Shown piece by piece: positions 41,361-41,375 of a stretch of DNA of 41,375 bases; the stretch's first letter is position 1; each line of letters starts with the position of its first letter. Made by a program: the position numbers and the translations under genes. A model generated the notes under the pieces. It was not told the DNA's origin. It did no database searches and saw nothing but the letters and a program-made list of their open reading frames with translations. Origin of the DNA: Brevibacillus fortis. GTDB lineage: Bacteria > Bacillota > Bacilli > Brevibacillales > Brevibacillaceae. The stretch covers positions 1 through 41,375 of the forward strand of contig NZ_PXZM01000037.1 of NCBI RefSeq assembly GCF_003013395.1, given 5' to 3'.

Positions 41361-41375
41361 TGCTCTTTGAAAACT
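41361..41375 (+). promoter_or_regulatory. rRNA leader boxA
   Basis: TGCTCTTT (41361-41368) followed by GAAAACT matches the boxA antitermination element found before 16S rRNA genes. The window ends inside this leader. Confidence 0.7.

Noticed and set aside
1..41375. CRISPR arrays, tRNA genes and transposase genes
   Set aside because: I found no repeat-spacer pattern, no cloverleaf-like sequence and no transposase or integrase motif. An RNA scanning program would be needed to be sure for tRNA.

Overview
The window looks like the chromosome of a low-to-mid GC, spore-forming Bacillota of the Brevibacillus/Paenibacillaceae kind. This is inferred from gene order, strong GGAGG ribosome sites, frequent TTG/GTG starts and consensus sigma-A promoters; no database search was possible. 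All confident genes lie on the + strand. From 27225 to 41111 the order hslO - PpiC foldase - cysK - pabB - pabA - (phoA - tatA) - pabC - folP - folB - folK - XRE regulator - dusB - (greA) - lysS - rRNA promoters follows the Bacillus subtilis hslO-yacD-cysK-pab/fol-yazB-dusB-lysS-rrn region. The genes in brackets are additions relative to that order.

Layout. Positions 1-120 hold two tandem terminators, and the first bases resemble the distal flank of an rRNA operon. Positions 186-7354 are a complete Tad/Flp (type IVb pilus) locus: CpaB, CpaE/TadZ, TadA, TadB, TadC, Flp pilin, prepilin peptidase and two TadE-like pseudopilins. Positions 7445-17395 hold a second, strongly divergent Tad-like locus in the same orientation. 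It has three unrecognised genes, a TadZ-like pseudo-ATPase, CpaB-like, a second TadZ-like pseudo-ATPase, TadA-like, TadB-like, TadC-like, then seven small proteins with N-terminal membrane segments where locus 1 has pilin, peptidase and TadE genes. No Flp pilin and no prepilin peptidase is recognisable there. This is the best candidate for an undescribed system in the window.

Positions 17533-17874 encode a small DUF3870-like protein followed by a strong terminator. Positions 18038-25840 are a murein-peptide uptake and recycling cluster (dppB, dppC, dppD, dppE, ykfB epimerase, ykfC NlpC/P60 endopeptidase, ykfD ATPase) matching the B. subtilis dpp-ykf order but lacking dppA and ykfA. An internal terminator, promoter and possible CodY site split it after dppE. 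Positions 26092-27036 encode an extra RpoD-like sigma factor. The remainder is the conserved housekeeping block for redox chaperone, extracytoplasmic foldase, cysteine, p-aminobenzoate/folate, tRNA modification, GreA and lysyl-tRNA synthetase. The window ends in tandem rRNA promoters and a boxA just before an expected 16S rRNA gene.

How it works together. Locus 1 should build a thin Flp-type surface filament. Locus 2 carries a parallel motor, platform and periplasmic set and may build a different, minimal filament or secretion device. The dpp-ykf cluster would import and dismantle cell-wall peptides to L-Ala, L-Glu and diaminopimelate. The pab-fol genes convert chorismate to dihydropteroate. 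The alkaline phosphatase, with Pho-box-like repeats, and an orphan tatA interrupt the folate genes, next to a roughly 210-nt imperfect palindrome that may be a structured RNA or a MITE-like element.
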